Source of the DNA: Adiantum capillus-veneris
Taxonomy: Eukaryota; Streptophyta; Polypodiopsida; Polypodiales; Pteridaceae
Length of the DNA: 64,000 nt
Assembly: GCA_014529385.2 (NCBI GenBank)
Contig: CM043970.1
Coordinates: 47,639,779 to 47,703,778, forward strand
Reading direction: 5' to 3'
Positions 25,993 through 37,899 of the stretch are shown here, in pieces. The notes beneath the pieces were generated by a model. That model had not been told where the DNA came from. It saw only the letters and a program-made list of their open reading frames with translations, and made no database searches. The translations under genes were made by a program, and so were the position numbers. Numbering within the stretch: position 1 is the first letter of the stretch; every line of letters begins with the position of its first letter.

Positions 25993-26740
25993 CAAAGATT
26001 GCAAGAGCCATGATGAATGAGATGAATATGCCATTAACATATTGGGCTGAAGCAGTTCATACAGCAACACACATTATGAATCAAACACCAACATCTGCCA
26101 TTCATGAAATTTCACCTTATGAGAGACTTTATGGGATCAAGCCAACAATTTCCTACATGAAAGTTTTTGGATGTGTTTGCTATGTTCATGTGCCAAATGA
26201 AGCAAGAAAGAAGATGGAGCCAAAGGCAATGAAGTGTATATTCTTGGGCTATCTAGTTGAAAAGAAAGGTTACAAGTGCTATGATCCTACGACAAGACAA
26301 GTTTATGTCAGTAGAGATGTCATATTTTGTGAGCATGAACCATGGTATAAACCAAAGCCAGTGATGATAGAAGATGAGTATGCAGAGCAAGAGAATGCGC
26401 GTAATGTTATTGATAAGCCAGGACCATCAACAAGAACTATTTCAGGACCACATATGGCAGAGGAGAGTACAGGAAGTGTCAACCCATGGAGCGGTCGTTT
26501 GCGAGATAAGAAGCAAGATGAGAAAGGCAAGAAGAAAGTGGTTGAGAAGAGTTCTGGAGATTGAAGCCTCGATGAAGAGCATGGTTTACCACATTTGAGG
26601 ACACCTGACAGTAAGAATACTGAGAAATATGTACCCCCATATGCAAGAGTTGAAGAGAAGAGTGCACCACAGGTGAGAAGATCAGAGAGGGTGCGTTATC
26701 CAATTGATAGATTGACATACAACGGACACATTCTTTAACA
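25993..26740 (+). pseudogene. Ty1/Copia integrase C-terminal fragment
   Basis: It starts abruptly with AKIARAMMNEMNMPLTYWAE, followed by THIMNQTPTSAIHEISPYE, KVFGCVCYVHVPNEARKK, then KCIFLGYLVEKKGYKCYDP. This is the typical Copia integrase-to-RT stretch, similar to the intact element at 41.9-41.5 kb but from a different family. It ends near SERVRYPIDRLTYNG, before reverse transcriptase. No LTR or target duplication was found, so it is a fragment. Confidence 0.8.
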
Positions 26741-26756
26741 TCATATTCTTTAACAC

Positions 26757-27583
26757 CAATCAGGTAAACTATACATTCTAGTTGGTGTAGACTACATGAC
26801 CCGATGGGCGGAAATAGCAACCACCACCCGCATTACAGCCCAAGAGGTAGCTAAGTTCATATTTGAGCACATCTGTTTCCATTTTGGCACTCTTCTTGAG
26901 ATAATATCTGATAGGGGACCAGGTTTCAAGGCGATCTGGTGCGAGAACTGATGAAAAAGTTAGGCATTACACGTCGACATTCCACACCATACTATCCACA
27001 ATGTAATGGCCTAGTAGAAAAGGTAAACAGAATGATCTGCAAAATCATCACAAAATAGGTGAATAACCACACAGGAGACTGGGATAAACATCTCATGGCC
27101 GCTCTATGGGCCTACCGACCGACGTTTCGAACATCATTAGGTTTCACCCCTTTCCATCTAGTTTACGAAAAGGAGGCAATTCTGTCCATTGAGGTACAGA
27201 TAACAAGCTTATGAGTCATGGCTAGCCAATTACAGTGCCCAATTGTAAATCTCTGCAACCACGTCCTGGATCTGGAAAGGCTCCAGCTAGATAGGGAAGA
27301 TGCAATCAATCACTATGTAGTGCACGCAGAGCGACGCCGGCTCACCTTCAATTAAGGGCTGAAGGAAAAGGGCCTGGAAAAAGGCATGTTAGTATTAAGA
27401 TACGACAACAGATTTGACACCAGGAGGGACAATAAATTTCAACCCCGATGGGAAGGGCCATTCATTGTCAAAAGGCGCTATGACAACGGCAGCTATAAGC
27501 TGATGGAATCAGATGGGAGAAATCACAAGACTAGAGTCAATGGATGGAGGCTAAAGAGGTATTTCCTTAGGTTTGATCCATAG
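26757..27583 (+). pseudogene. Ty3/Gypsy integrase fragment
   Basis: It starts at KLYILVGVDYMTRWAEIA (first Asp), then IISDRGPGF (second Asp), YYPQCNGLVEKVN (Glu), LMAALWAYRPTFRTSLGFTP, and a C-terminal part with QPRWEGPFIVKRRYDNGSY. All three catalytic residues survive, but four or more stops or frameshifts interrupt it. It joins the Copia fragment upstream within about 20 bases. Confidence 0.82.
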
Positions 27584-28037
27584 TTCATGCTAGATATTCC
27601 AGAAGAGGGAGAACCCTCCAACTCCACACCTAAAGAATCAGAGGTAGGGCTAGAAGCATGAATGCCTCTAGCCAGATGGGAGGGCTAATGCCGAACGGTT
27701 TTCAAAACGGCGACCGTGAGAACCAAACCCCAAGAAGGGGAGAGCATATACCAAGGGAAAATGAAAAAAGAAAGATAAAATTTTCTTTAACATTCCCCTC
27801 TAGGCTTAACCACTGGCAGGGCGCCACCAATTTGGCCACATCTCTCCATTATCACCAGAAGACAGAGCCCTCTCTCTCCTGCTGCTCGGCTCCACCAACC
27901 CACTCTCTCTCACTTACCCTGCCGCGCTGCATCACCCTGTCCAATGGACGCATAACAAAAAAACATTTCCTATATTTCCTTGTGGGCCGCCAATTTTGTA
28001 AATTCTCTCTCTCTCTCTCTCTCTCATTATTCACAAG

Positions 28038-28068
<31 letters not shown>

Positions 28069-28124
28069 ATTGCTCGTCCATATCCCAGCCTAGCGGGCCT
28101 CCATACCTCACCCCTCACTCTTCC
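27584..28124 (+). other. Non-coding tail with short CT tracts
   Basis: Probably the 3' region of the Gypsy fragment above. It contains CT runs near 28003-28026 and 28041-28068. No domain could be recognised in the 159-codon frame over it. Confidence 0.5.
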
Positions 28125-28209
28125 TGTTAGAAAATAAGACGTAGCTAAATAGATTTTTGAGTAGATTACTTAATGGAGAGAGATAGATTTCACACACAAG
28201 AGATTATAG

Positions 28210-28260
<51 letters not shown>

Positions 28261-28856
28261 CACGATATACGTGGTTCACCCAATGTGGGCTACGTCCACG
28301 GGAAAGCAGCCACTCAATGGCTTTAACACTTCAAAAGAAGAAGTAGTTTACAAAGGGATTAAACCCTTGATAGAGCTCCCGCCTTGCTTCACTCTCACCA
28401 CCTCACACTCACCTTGTTGCATCAACTTCACACTATGAAATGTGTGTAGAAATGGCCTCCTTTTATAGGCCAAAAGGGCTGCCCTCTCTTATGAGAGACA
28501 GCCATGTGTAGCGGCCCTTGTGCGAATAAGTCCAAATCGGACCCTCCAATCCGCCCATGTGTGGCCGCCCTTGAGAAGACAAGTCCGCTTTTGAATTCGG
28601 CCACCGGCCACCGGCCATTGACTTCCGACCACCGGCCATCGGCCATTGACTACCGGCCACCGACCAACTGACCGGTTGTTTTCCGACCACTTTTCGGCCG
28701 CCGTCCGACCATAATATTCCGGTGAAAAGGAATATTTTGGCGAAAATGAATATTCGGGCGAAAGTTGCCCCTGATTCTTGTCCGTGAAAATTTTGGTTTC
28801 TGGTGAGTGATTTTCCTTCACGCACGATGGCTTCTCCTCATAATGGGGGCCTTACA
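28125..28856. repeat. Isolated LTR with GA microsatellite
   Basis: It starts TGTTAGAA and ends CCTTACA (TG...CA form). It contains ATACGTGGTTCACCCA followed by GGGCTACGTCCACGG, a pattern known from several plant LTRs. (GA)n occupies 28213-28256. No matching target duplication was found (CTTCC on the left, AATGT on the right), so it may be truncated or recombined. Positions 28600-28700 are made of CCGGCCA-type short repeats. Confidence 0.5.
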
Positions 28857-28880
28857 AATGTGCGCTTTTACCACAGAAAA

Positions 28881-29404
28881 TTACAAGGGTAAATCAGGCT
28901 CCATACTTAACATAGGTTTAGCATCTATTTGATCATACCCTTCTAATTTTAACACTGGTGATCCCTCTTTAGTGGCAATGTTTGGAATCAAAGTATCAAC
29001 TTTCAATCCCCATTTGTGCACAATGTCACAATTTTGTATTTTGAGGTATCGCACTCTGTTTCGGTCCATATAAAAGGTATCTTGCTTGTTAACTCTAACA
29101 TCCTCTTCAAACTCAATTGTGTGATCATCGATATTCAACACAAATTCTTCACATAAATTTGGGCCCCATGCTTGTTAGTCTTGAAGAAGGTCAAAATGTG
29201 CTTGAACCGGAGAGAGGTTCTAGGCCCCGATTGAGTCAAGAAGGAAGAAATCTTGGAACTTGAGTCGGAGTAAGTGTTAGGCACTTCTTCCACTATAGTC
29301 TCTAAAGGCTTCCCTTGGTTTACACTCTCCTCTGTTGATAACCTACTCTCAGTTTTTCTAGTATAACCTTGATTCATGACAGTTTGACATGATCTTAGGT
29401 ACAT
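28881..29404 (-). pseudogene. gag N-terminal fragment of a second Athila-like element
   Basis: Two frames separated by one break match the N-terminal gag of the element at 22298-22765: RFKHILTFFKTNKHGAQIYV, IEFEEDVRVNKQDTFYMDRN and HKWGLKVDTLIPNIATKEGS. The protein stops at 28881, beside the isolated LTR, so the rest of this element has been lost. Confidence 0.75.
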
Positions 29405-31400
29405 AAATACTTGAACTACTTAATGGAAATGAATACCTAGCCTTTAGTGCCAATAACAATCCATTTCCGTAGTAGTAAATCCAATTTGATAGTTTCTCGA
29501 GCTAGATCCCAATCACTCCTATACAATCAAAGGTATATAAGTTAGTCTATTGATCTGCAACAATATACAAAGACTCTTGGTAAAAAAAAATTCTTCAATC
29601 CTGTCAAAATAGCCACAAGGTCAATATGTAACCTTCAATTCCAAAAAACTCAATTTCAAGTAGCAAATAGTATCTAAATGACTTCAAACTTGGTAGGTCA
29701 ATCGCATATGGTATCTATCAGTTATCTGGACCTAAAATAGTCAAAAGGGAGCCCTTTGGCTAGCAAGAGATAATAAACACTCTTATTATCTACTGGGCCA
29801 AAAAATGATAAATTTTTTGCTTTTTCTGGTCCACACTGGTCAAGCACTAGCATGTGTCCAACAAGCCTTGAATGTGGTTATTTCAAATTTTGGTCAGTTT
29901 GATCTACTTCCACAAGAGTTTTTGTATCTGGAAATTTCAATTGTGAATTTAGTGATAATACAAGTCAAGTGATGTCCAAATTACTTGAAACTTCTCCCAA
30001 GCACTCTATTGCTACCCTAGACCCAATCCCCTTTGAAAAACTTGCAAAAGTTCAATTTTCAAGGTAGAAGATATTAAGCGCGCTTATTATCTCTTAGATC
30101 AAAATGAAGGAACTTTTCAACTTTTTTGGCTTCTACAGGATGTACACGCTCTAATCAAGCCAAAAAAAAGTTTCATGAAGTTTGGTTCAATTTTGAAGTT
30201 TCTAGGCCAAATTTTGTGTCTGCACTCTGGTTTTAGTGATTTTTGAGCCTAATCTGACAACTTACAAGTCCAAATGCTACCAAACTTGAATCAAAAACTC
30301 TCTAAACTATGCTTATACTTTCGGAGTTGAGAAATACTATCAAAACCTCTCTACACTATGCTTATACTTGCGGAGTTGAGAAATACTTAAAATTTTTCCT
30401 TTTTGACCCCCCGATATTAAGTTCGCCTATTATCTAGGTGGTGATTTTTGCAACTTTTTTCCATTTTTTCACTTCCCGCAGTTGTAACAAGTGTTAAAGG
30501 CCCGTCAAAGAGTTTTGTCAAGTCCTATTCATTTTTAAGTGTTCTAACCTTCAATTGACTATCTATTTAGAAAGAAGGTTGTTTCAGTCCAATTTTGCTC
30601 CTAAATGGAGTTAAAATCACTTGTGCCTTCACAAAAGTGTTAACATATCACAAAAACAAGATATCCATGTGAAAAAAGTTTAGTTTCCTACCAGAGAGAA
30701 AAAAATGCTTATTATGTACATGATAGAATCTGCACTTTTTTGGAAGTTTGATGGCATCAAGTCTTATACAAGCTAATGCAAGCACTTTTGGCTAATAAAA
30801 GTCACTTTTACATGCATCTAACACGAGGAGATAATAAGCTTATTTTTTGCCAAACTTTGAAAATTTTCCTAAAAGTTGATTTTTGACTTACCCGTAGGTT
30901 GTTATAGCCTTTCCAAGACTAGTGATGACCAGAAATGTTATTTTGAAGCTTTGAATACACCTTATGAGTCCCATAACTCAGAAATTTTAAATTTTTCTAT
31001 GCAACTTCAATAATGTTAATTCAGAGAGTGAGATGGATTGAAAACCTTCCTTGATTCCTACTTACCCTACTCCTAATCACACCAGCCAAAAGATAGTGGA
31101 AAGTGTCCACCAAGACTAGTTTTTCTTTGTTTTTAGCTCGAAAAGTGCATCAGCACTCAGACTATGACATAGTCTAAGCTATCAACCACTAGAAAATGAC
31201 CTAATCTAAGCTTGAAGGTCCTCAGCGAGTACAACTACTCCCAAGACACATCTACACTGCTGAAGTAGACACGCCTCAACCTTGTGGTTTCTAAAAGTTT
31301 GTTTTTGTACTCCAGACGAACCTAGAGGAAGTTTCTGGACAAAACTACAAAGCACTAAGAATTTTCCCAAATTAGGTCACCTCGTCTCTGACAACGATGT
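29405..31400 (-). other. Leader of the second Athila-like element
   Basis: A long AT-rich untranslated leader between gag and the LTR. It contains recurring GATAATAAG / CTTATTATC motifs, and a tandem duplication near 30291-30391 (unit TATGCTTATACTT(T/G)CGGAG and flanks, about 55 bases). A degenerate primer-site remnant (CTGACAACGATG) lies next to the LTR. No gene seen. Confidence 0.6.
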
Positions 31401-31406
31401 CAAAAT

Positions 31407-32350
31407 GTGGGGCTCTCTAAATGCCTAGCCTCGATATCTTATTGTAGTGACCACATACATAAATGTCATACCGTGGGACGGAGTCGACTTGGCTAGTGCA
31501 TGGAGGCTACAAAGAGGTTGTTAGTCTCTCAAAAAGCACACTCGATCCCACTCAAAGCTACACACAATTGCATGTAAGGGAGTAAGTGCTAACTATGACA
31601 CCGCAAGAAAATTTTGTCGATTCACTAAGCAAACAAAGTCCAAATGAGATGAAACTCTTAGGATGGATAGGCAACATCTAAAGAAACATGCCTATACCCT
31701 CAAATCCCCTTTTTGACCACTTGCCAAAATCGCACTTACTATGTACAGGGCAAATTTGACCTAACCACTTTCACCCCTGAATACACCTTAGAGCTTAGCA
31801 ACGATGTTCCTAAACCCCTCCAATGTATGCAGTTTTATTAAGTAAATTTTGAGTTATAAGCATATTGAAGAGCAAGTGAGCAACAACAAAAACACAATTT
31901 TATGGCAAGAAAAGCACAATATCATGAAGAGATTTCACCTGTGAACACAATGAAGTAGACTACAGTTCAAACAAACACTTTATGAGGGAGTTATGAGCTT
32001 GAGAAGAAAGCTGGAGAGTACACGGTGCTCTAATAATCAATCGTACCGCTTATTATCCAAAAAATCTCCTTTAAGTTTCACAAAAAAAAGGCTTTTTATA
32101 CCTTAGCCAAAGGTTCTAGGTTCAAAAATGAGAAATTGTTCTAACTCTTTGTAGCCTAGGATTCCATTGTTACAATTTAGAAGCATTAAGCCCCACTCTA
32201 TCTGGCTTATAATGACATAATGGCTTACAAATTAATTTTGAAAATAAAAGAATTATACAGGCTTAGAGCTATAGGTGTCCAAATTGATCAAAAAAGTGAA
32301 AAATTACATCATAGGTTAGATATGTAGGTTCCGATGTTAGCTATGCGCTA
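31407..32350 (-). repeat. LTR of the second Athila-like element
   Basis: Diverged relative of 8610-9519. Shared blocks include CCGTGGGACGGAGTCGAC versus CCATGGGACGAAGCTGAC, then GGAGGCTACAAAGAGGTTGT. The outer end is near CGATGTTAGCTATGCGC; exact boundaries are uncertain. With the gag fragment it forms the 5' third of an element on the minus strand. Confidence 0.65.
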
Positions 32351-32611
32351 TCAAAAAGAAAGATCTTTCTTAATTTTAGAAACACTAAAAGACTATACAT
32401 AAGGCTGATACCAAACCAAGTACATCTCACAAGACTCTCTTTCCCGGGGGATTCACCATGAAAAACTTACCGTACCACGTGAGTGCAGGGGAGGGGGTTT
32501 TTTACAAGTTAGATAAGCGTATAAGTTAGGGGCAGGCCCCCAATAATTTATCTCCCAAGCTTATAAATAAGGGAGGGGGTATCATATTTTTTTGGGGGGG
32601 CGGGGGAAGGC

Positions 32612-32672
<61 letters not shown>

Positions 32673-33540
32673 ACACCACCTCGCCTACACACTCACACAA
32701 CCTCCTCACGATCTCTGCATCAGGCAACCGAGAAAATAATAAATAAATAAATAAATATATTAGCTTACACTCCCTCGTTCCCACGCACACACTCTCCCGC
32801 CTACACACAACACGGCACACATTTACACAATCATGTAAATACACACACATCCACGCGTCCTCACATACATACATAAACAACACGCACGCGTATACGCACA
32901 CACAGAAAAAATATAAAAAAACCAAAAGACATCGACGTCATCAACAAAAAGAAAGGAGGTGGCCAAGTCGTGCGTCGCCGACACCAAAACAAGCAAAGGC
33001 GTCAAAGACATGCCTTGACCGATCCCAAAAGTAACGAATGCGCTACACCGATGCACTAGATATGCCGCCATTCACCAGCATTGCATCCACGATGCCCTCT
33101 TCTGTAAAATTCCATAGGTTGTCGCTATTTTTCTAGTTTCAAACCAAATCTTAAAAAAATCCCAATTTTGTAAATTCTCATCTCTCTAGGTGATGGTCAC
33201 AAAGGCCCACCTAGAGGTTTTCCTTATAATATTTTCCAAGACAAAGCAAGGGTCAACCACCCAAGGCCCACCTCCTTGCTTTTTCTCCTGTGATTAGATT
33301 ACCCTAATCTAATCAGATTACCCTAATCTAAAGCAGCCAGCACCTATAAAAAGGCACTGAGAGGTCACTATCGGGGGGGGGGCAAGCTCATCAGAGGTCT
33401 GCACTTGGTAGTATTTTGGTGGGACGGATTGGCAACACTTGCATCACAAGAGAAGGGACTTAGTGTAGTAATTTTCTTTGGGAATTTGTACCATGTAAAG
33501 AAGCTGTGTCTGCATCTCGAGTCCAATGGTCGATGCACAC
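32351..33540. other. Unassigned sequence with (CA)n and a TATA-like site
   Basis: It contains a (CA)n run at 32613-32666 and an A-rich AAAT tract near 32734-32757. A tandem AGATTACCCTAATCTA repeat lies near 33295-33331. TATAAAAAGG at 33345-33354 is a TATA-like sequence. Parts may be the 5' half of an LTR into which the large DNA transposon inserted, but no partner was found. Long frames here are microsatellite artefacts. Confidence 0.5.
32613..32666. repeat. (CA)n microsatellite
   Basis: About 27 CA units, followed by imperfect ACACTCACAC repeats. Confidence 0.97.
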
Positions 33541-33561
33541 GGGTGAAAGCATGAATAGGTG
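33541..33561 (+). repeat. Left terminal inverted repeat of the large transposon
   Basis: GGGTGAAAGCATGAATAGGTG. The right end reads on its minus strand GGGTGAAAGCATAGAATGGTG: the first 12 bases are identical, the rest align with two gaps. The nearby MITE starts AGGTGAAAGCAT. Confidence 0.6.
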
Positions 33562-33737
33562 GAAAGCTATATATGTGATATAATTAAATAGCATAGCATG
33601 ACATTGGGGGTGTGGTCACTGGTGCCATATTTCAGACATTCAAATTTATATTCTAAAAAATGTTATACTAAAAAATTTAGCCTTCACACACCCACTTTGT
33701 TTCATGAGTAGTTGGCAGTTTCAAACACCGTGCCCCC

Positions 33738-33740
<3 letters not shown>

Positions 33741-33799
<59 letters not shown>
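33741..33799. repeat. (CT)n microsatellite
   Basis: About 59 bases of CT with one TTTC interruption, between the left end of the transposon and its first gene. Confidence 0.97.
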
Positions 33800-34227
33800 G
33801 CACGCATGCTCAAGGTCTACTGTGCTTAGAGCTTCTACTGTGCAAGCTTGGCTGCTTCAAGGACGATTGCAGTAACCGCCCTCTTCTCTTTGAGGTATGT
33901 CTCTCCCATTGAACATGTACACTCTCTACTGCTTGAGCATGCGCGCCCCACCTGGGATCATTTAGCTACATTAAGCTGTATTTGGAGCTGCATGAGTGCC
34001 ACACGTTGCTCATTTGCAACAAGAGGAGAGCTCACGAGGTAATTTTCTAGTCCACAAGCTGCATGCAATCTTGGGGCAAATCCCATAGCACATCACCTTG
34101 AATGCCCTGCTTACAATAGCAGGCCCATGAAGTTCTTGTTTCTTTTTAGCAGGGATGATAAGCGAGGGCACACCACGTCTCATGAGTTCATTGGATGATG
34201 TGCAGGTATATCACTTGAGACTGCATC

Positions 34228-37200
34228 ATGGCACCTTCCTCAAAGCATCCGATTCAAGCAAGCAGCAGTCTAGTTAGGAATATTGAACCACCTCTGCATA
34301 CGAAGTTTTGTCGTCTTGCTGAGGAATTTCATATGGAGCGTGGATTGCCATTGGAGGGAGTTGATCTGCGTATCTTGACAGGAAACAATGAAATCTCTGA
34401 GGAGGACTGGGAAGCTGTCTTTATATGCCCAAAGCCTGTTCCGGGTAGCGAGAAGAAAGTGAAGGCATACCATGCTCGGTCGGAGTTCTTACAAAAGCTT
34501 GTGTGGAGACACTGGGATGGCTACCAGGAGGGTCCCTTTATGTATGAAGTAGGGACTCAATTTGCAAAGGCCTTTGCATTGGAAAAATGCAGTGAATCTA
34601 GAAAACATCAAATTTCTTGGGCTATCTTTGCAGAGAGGGCAATGAGAGCCTCAGAAGAAAGACACAACTTGCAAACAAGATCAAGAGGTGGGAAGAGCAG
34701 ATGAGTGGTAGAGGGAGAGGTTCCAAAACCACTGCTGCCTCTACCAGATCATCATTGAAAACAGAAGGTACATCTATACCATTGTCAAGCGTACCTACAG
34801 GAGGATGCCTGGTACAATTGGCAGAGGAGGATAGCAGGGCACTTGCAGAAATGAAGAATATTGCAGAGGGAAGATTGCAAGACTATAAGTCAAGACTTGA
34901 GGGTGCAAAGAAGCAGGTAGAGGATCAAGTCAGAGAATTTCATAGGGCTGAGGGTTCTCAAAGCTCAAACACTTTGGCCATAAAGTTGCAAACGGAGATT
35001 GATTGCGTGCAAGACCCTGTAGCTCGACAACGCCTGATTGATTTGATTGGACAGTTCTCGAGTACTACTAGAGAGAACGTTGCTGAATTAGAAGCCAATG
35101 TGGCTAAAGCAAAGGTGCATACCCTCCTACATGTGCTTCACTTTGTTTTGGAGTATGTGGTTCACTTCCATGTGGTTATGTGGTTAGAGTGTTATGGATT
35201 GTATGGTTATGTACTGTATGAGCATATTCTACTTCTGCTATGTGCTATATAGCACAAAATATGTGCTATATGGCCACAACATAGCCATCATCTTCATGGA
35301 GTGGGTGGTTATATACTATGTGCTATGTGCTATATGGTCACAACATAGCCATCATCTTCATGGAGTGGGTGGTTATATGCTATGTGTGATTATGTGCTAT
35401 GTGCTTTATAGTTCAATCTAGGTGCAACATGTTCACAATAGTACCCTCATCTATTTGGAATGTGTGTGATTCTATGCTATGTGCTTTGTGTGGTTATGTG
35501 CTATGTGATACATAGCACAATGGACATGTGTAATATGTGCTATATAGCATACCTGTATGCTATATGCTCACAATATAGCCCTGAAGTGTGTGTTAAATAT
35601 TGATATGTGCTACATAGCACAATCTTTTTATGTGCTATGTTCTAAATAGCACATTTTGTGTGTTATATGTTCACAATATAGCCCTGGAGTGTGTGGAATA
35701 GTGAATTGTGCTATATAGCACAATCTCTATTTGTGCTATGTGCTACATAGCACATCTCTAATTGTGATATGTGCTACATAGCACAATATTTGTGCTATAT
35801 GCTATGTGCTATGTCTCATATAGCCCACTGCATATCATATACCCAACAAGCTTGTGCTATATAGCATATAGAGAAAATGTTTGGGCTATATCTGGTATTT
35901 TAAAAAGTCTCTATGCTATGATGTACAATGCATACTCTATGTAGCACTTATAGCACATTATACTTGGACTATGCTATGTGCTATATAGCACAGTGCATAT
36001 CATATACCACATCAAGCTTGTGTTTATAGCATATAGAGTAAGTGCTTGTCTTATATGTGGTATTGCAAATAAGGGATAAGATTCACGCTGCATATTATTT
36101 TCAACAATCTGATTTTGTTGGGTTATTGAGACTTAAATTAGATGTGTTGTCTTCTTTGTTTCACAGGCACTACTTGCAGAAGTAGAGACCAACATAGAAC
36201 AGGAATCAGAGCACTTTAAATTTTGTGTTACCATGGAGAGAACTTCACATAACGTGGGAGCCAGTTTGATGAATCCTTTTCCTCCTGTGGATTTTAAGAA
36301 GAGAATTAGCGAGGTGGCACTTAATGGGTTCTACCATTGTGTAGGATGTGGATTCCCGTTCGATGCCAGAAGCTTGGATGTATTCTCCCTGCCTTGCACC
36401 CATGTGTACCATATGCTATGCTTCGCGCATGTATGTAGGGACTATGGCTATTGTGTTGCACTAAATTGAAACATGTTTGTTCCCCCTAGAGCTAAGAATA
36501 TGATTGGTCTGAAGGTGAAGAGTGAGATAAAAGAATCAAGTGCAGGTAGTCACTGTGTCAATTATTTACTACTACTATTGCAGGCCCACTTTCCATTGGT
36601 AGTTTGAACTCTTGCATTTAATGAAATCATTTGCAGGTACAGACATTGCAACAGAGATCTGTATACAAGAATCATTGAGGACAAAAACAGAGAGAGTCTC
36701 TACGCAGGACACTGGTAGGTACCAAAATCAGTATTTATGTGTGTATTTTGGGATACTCCAAGTGAGACTTTGTAAATAGCTTGCTTTGTAGAAAAATCAT
36801 CGCATGCTTGCTCCAACAAGACGATGCATTCCACAAGGAAGAATGGCCTGATTACCCTAGGGATGTAGCCAGGCCTTGAAGCGGAGTCTACCCGCGGGAT
36901 GCAGCCAGCCCTTGAAGCGGAGTCTGCCGTAGGGGATGCAGTACGTGGAGTAGTTGAAGACATCTTGATGACAAAGTCTTCTGCAGTCAAATCACCTAGG
37001 CAACAACTAACTCCAAGAAGGCTGTTGCGTTCTCCGTTGAGTGCCAAAGCATCACCAAGTGTGGACACTAGAGATGATGCATCAGATGAGGTAGTTGCAG
37101 ATGCGGTGAAAGCAACACCCCCTCCAGCGGGGAAGAAGCCAACACCAAAGCGCAAGAAATCGACTCCCAAGAACTTAGGTGGAAGTCCCACAATGGATAT

Positions 37201-37249
37201 ACCTCTTGATTCATTTAGGAAGAGGAAGAAACCAAATGCAAAGCAATGA
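34228..37249 (+). pseudogene. Coiled-coil / RING-H2 / basic-tail gene of the transposon
   Basis: Four exons fit one frame: 34228-35114, 36167-36545, 36637-36714 and 36792-37249. Every intron is GT-AG and phases agree (0, 1, 1). The N-terminal part (LQKLVWRHWDGYQEGPFMYE) matches no family I know. A Glu/Lys/Ala coiled coil follows (EDSRALAEMKNIAEGRLQDY). Exon 2 holds a RING-H2-like finger: HCVGC, then LPCTHVYHMLC (Cys-x-His-x2-His-x2-Cys). The tail has PPPAGKKPTPKRKKSTPK, a likely nuclear-localisation signal. RING fingers commonly give ubiquitin-ligase activity; that role is inferred. Three breaks: a frameshift near 34660, TGA at 36467-36469 where a last RING Cys would fit, and TAG at 36866-36868 where a repeat of the peptide has Gln. 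Confidence 0.65.
35115..36166 (+). repeat. Intron filled with TGTGCTATATAGCACA palindromes
   Basis: The first intron (GTGCAT...TTTCACAG) of the RING gene. From about 35190 to 36060 it is made of variants of TGTGCTATATAGCACA, a perfect palindrome. Clear copies lie at 35241-35256 and 35705-35724 (ATTGTGCTATATAGCACAAT, 20 bases). Variants include TGCTATGTGCTA and TGCTACATAGCACA. Reading frames here are artefacts. Confidence 0.85.
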
Positions 37250-37899
37250 GTGTGTTTTTTTTGTAACTTCATGCAATTAGAAGATTTCTTTAGAAGGCAT
37301 GTGCAATCCATTGCACCCCTACTTTATCCATGCTCATTGATGAATCAAGTGTTGGAATTTGTTAGTGACATGTCTCTTAATTCTTTGCATTGAGTAGTTG
37401 CAAACTATTTGATTTATTTTCTGTACATGTTTAGTAATATGTTTCTACTTTCTCTTGTCGTAGATAATCAAGAAGCTGAAAAAAGAGGAACTTGCAGGAG
37501 ACACACTCGCTCTTCAAGGTTTCTAGATGAGGGGTCTGTAGTTTCACTGGCTCATTCTTATCCTGTGAAGAATCCAAGAAGGGGTGCTACAGCTTCCAGG
37601 GGGGTTACAGGCAAAAAAAAAGTGTCTTCTGATACAGTTGAGGGGTCTGTAGGTTCAATGGCTCAGTCTTATCTTGTGAAGAATCCAAGAGGGGGTGCTA
37701 CAACTTCCAGGGGGGTTATAGGCAAAAAAAAAAGAGTCTTTTGATACAGTTGATCCCTGCACACCTACTAGTACTGCTGAATTTGTTCCAAATGTGCCTA
37801 ATGCAGTTGATGTGCAGGTTGTGCATGATGATGTGCATACAGATGTTGACCGTGCTAAACTTGAAAAGGGTACATTACCCACCCCCACCACAGTTGAAT

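Noticed and set aside
28125-28856. Solo LTR with target duplication
   Set aside because: The ends look like an LTR, but the flanking bases do not match, so the solo-LTR claim was reduced to an isolated LTR-like segment.
32548-33071. Val/Cys-rich frames on the minus strand with a hydrophobic look
   Set aside because: They arise from the (CA)n run and its degenerate flank; no start context or domain.
35115-35421. Tyr/Met/Val-rich frames that look like membrane segments
   Set aside because: They read through the TGTGCTATATAGCACA repeats inside an intron with good splice sites.
37249-37464. RING gene and FCP1-domain gene as a single transcript
   Set aside because: The phase at the 37464 acceptor (phase 1) has no matching donor before the TGA at 37247-37249, so they are kept as two genes.
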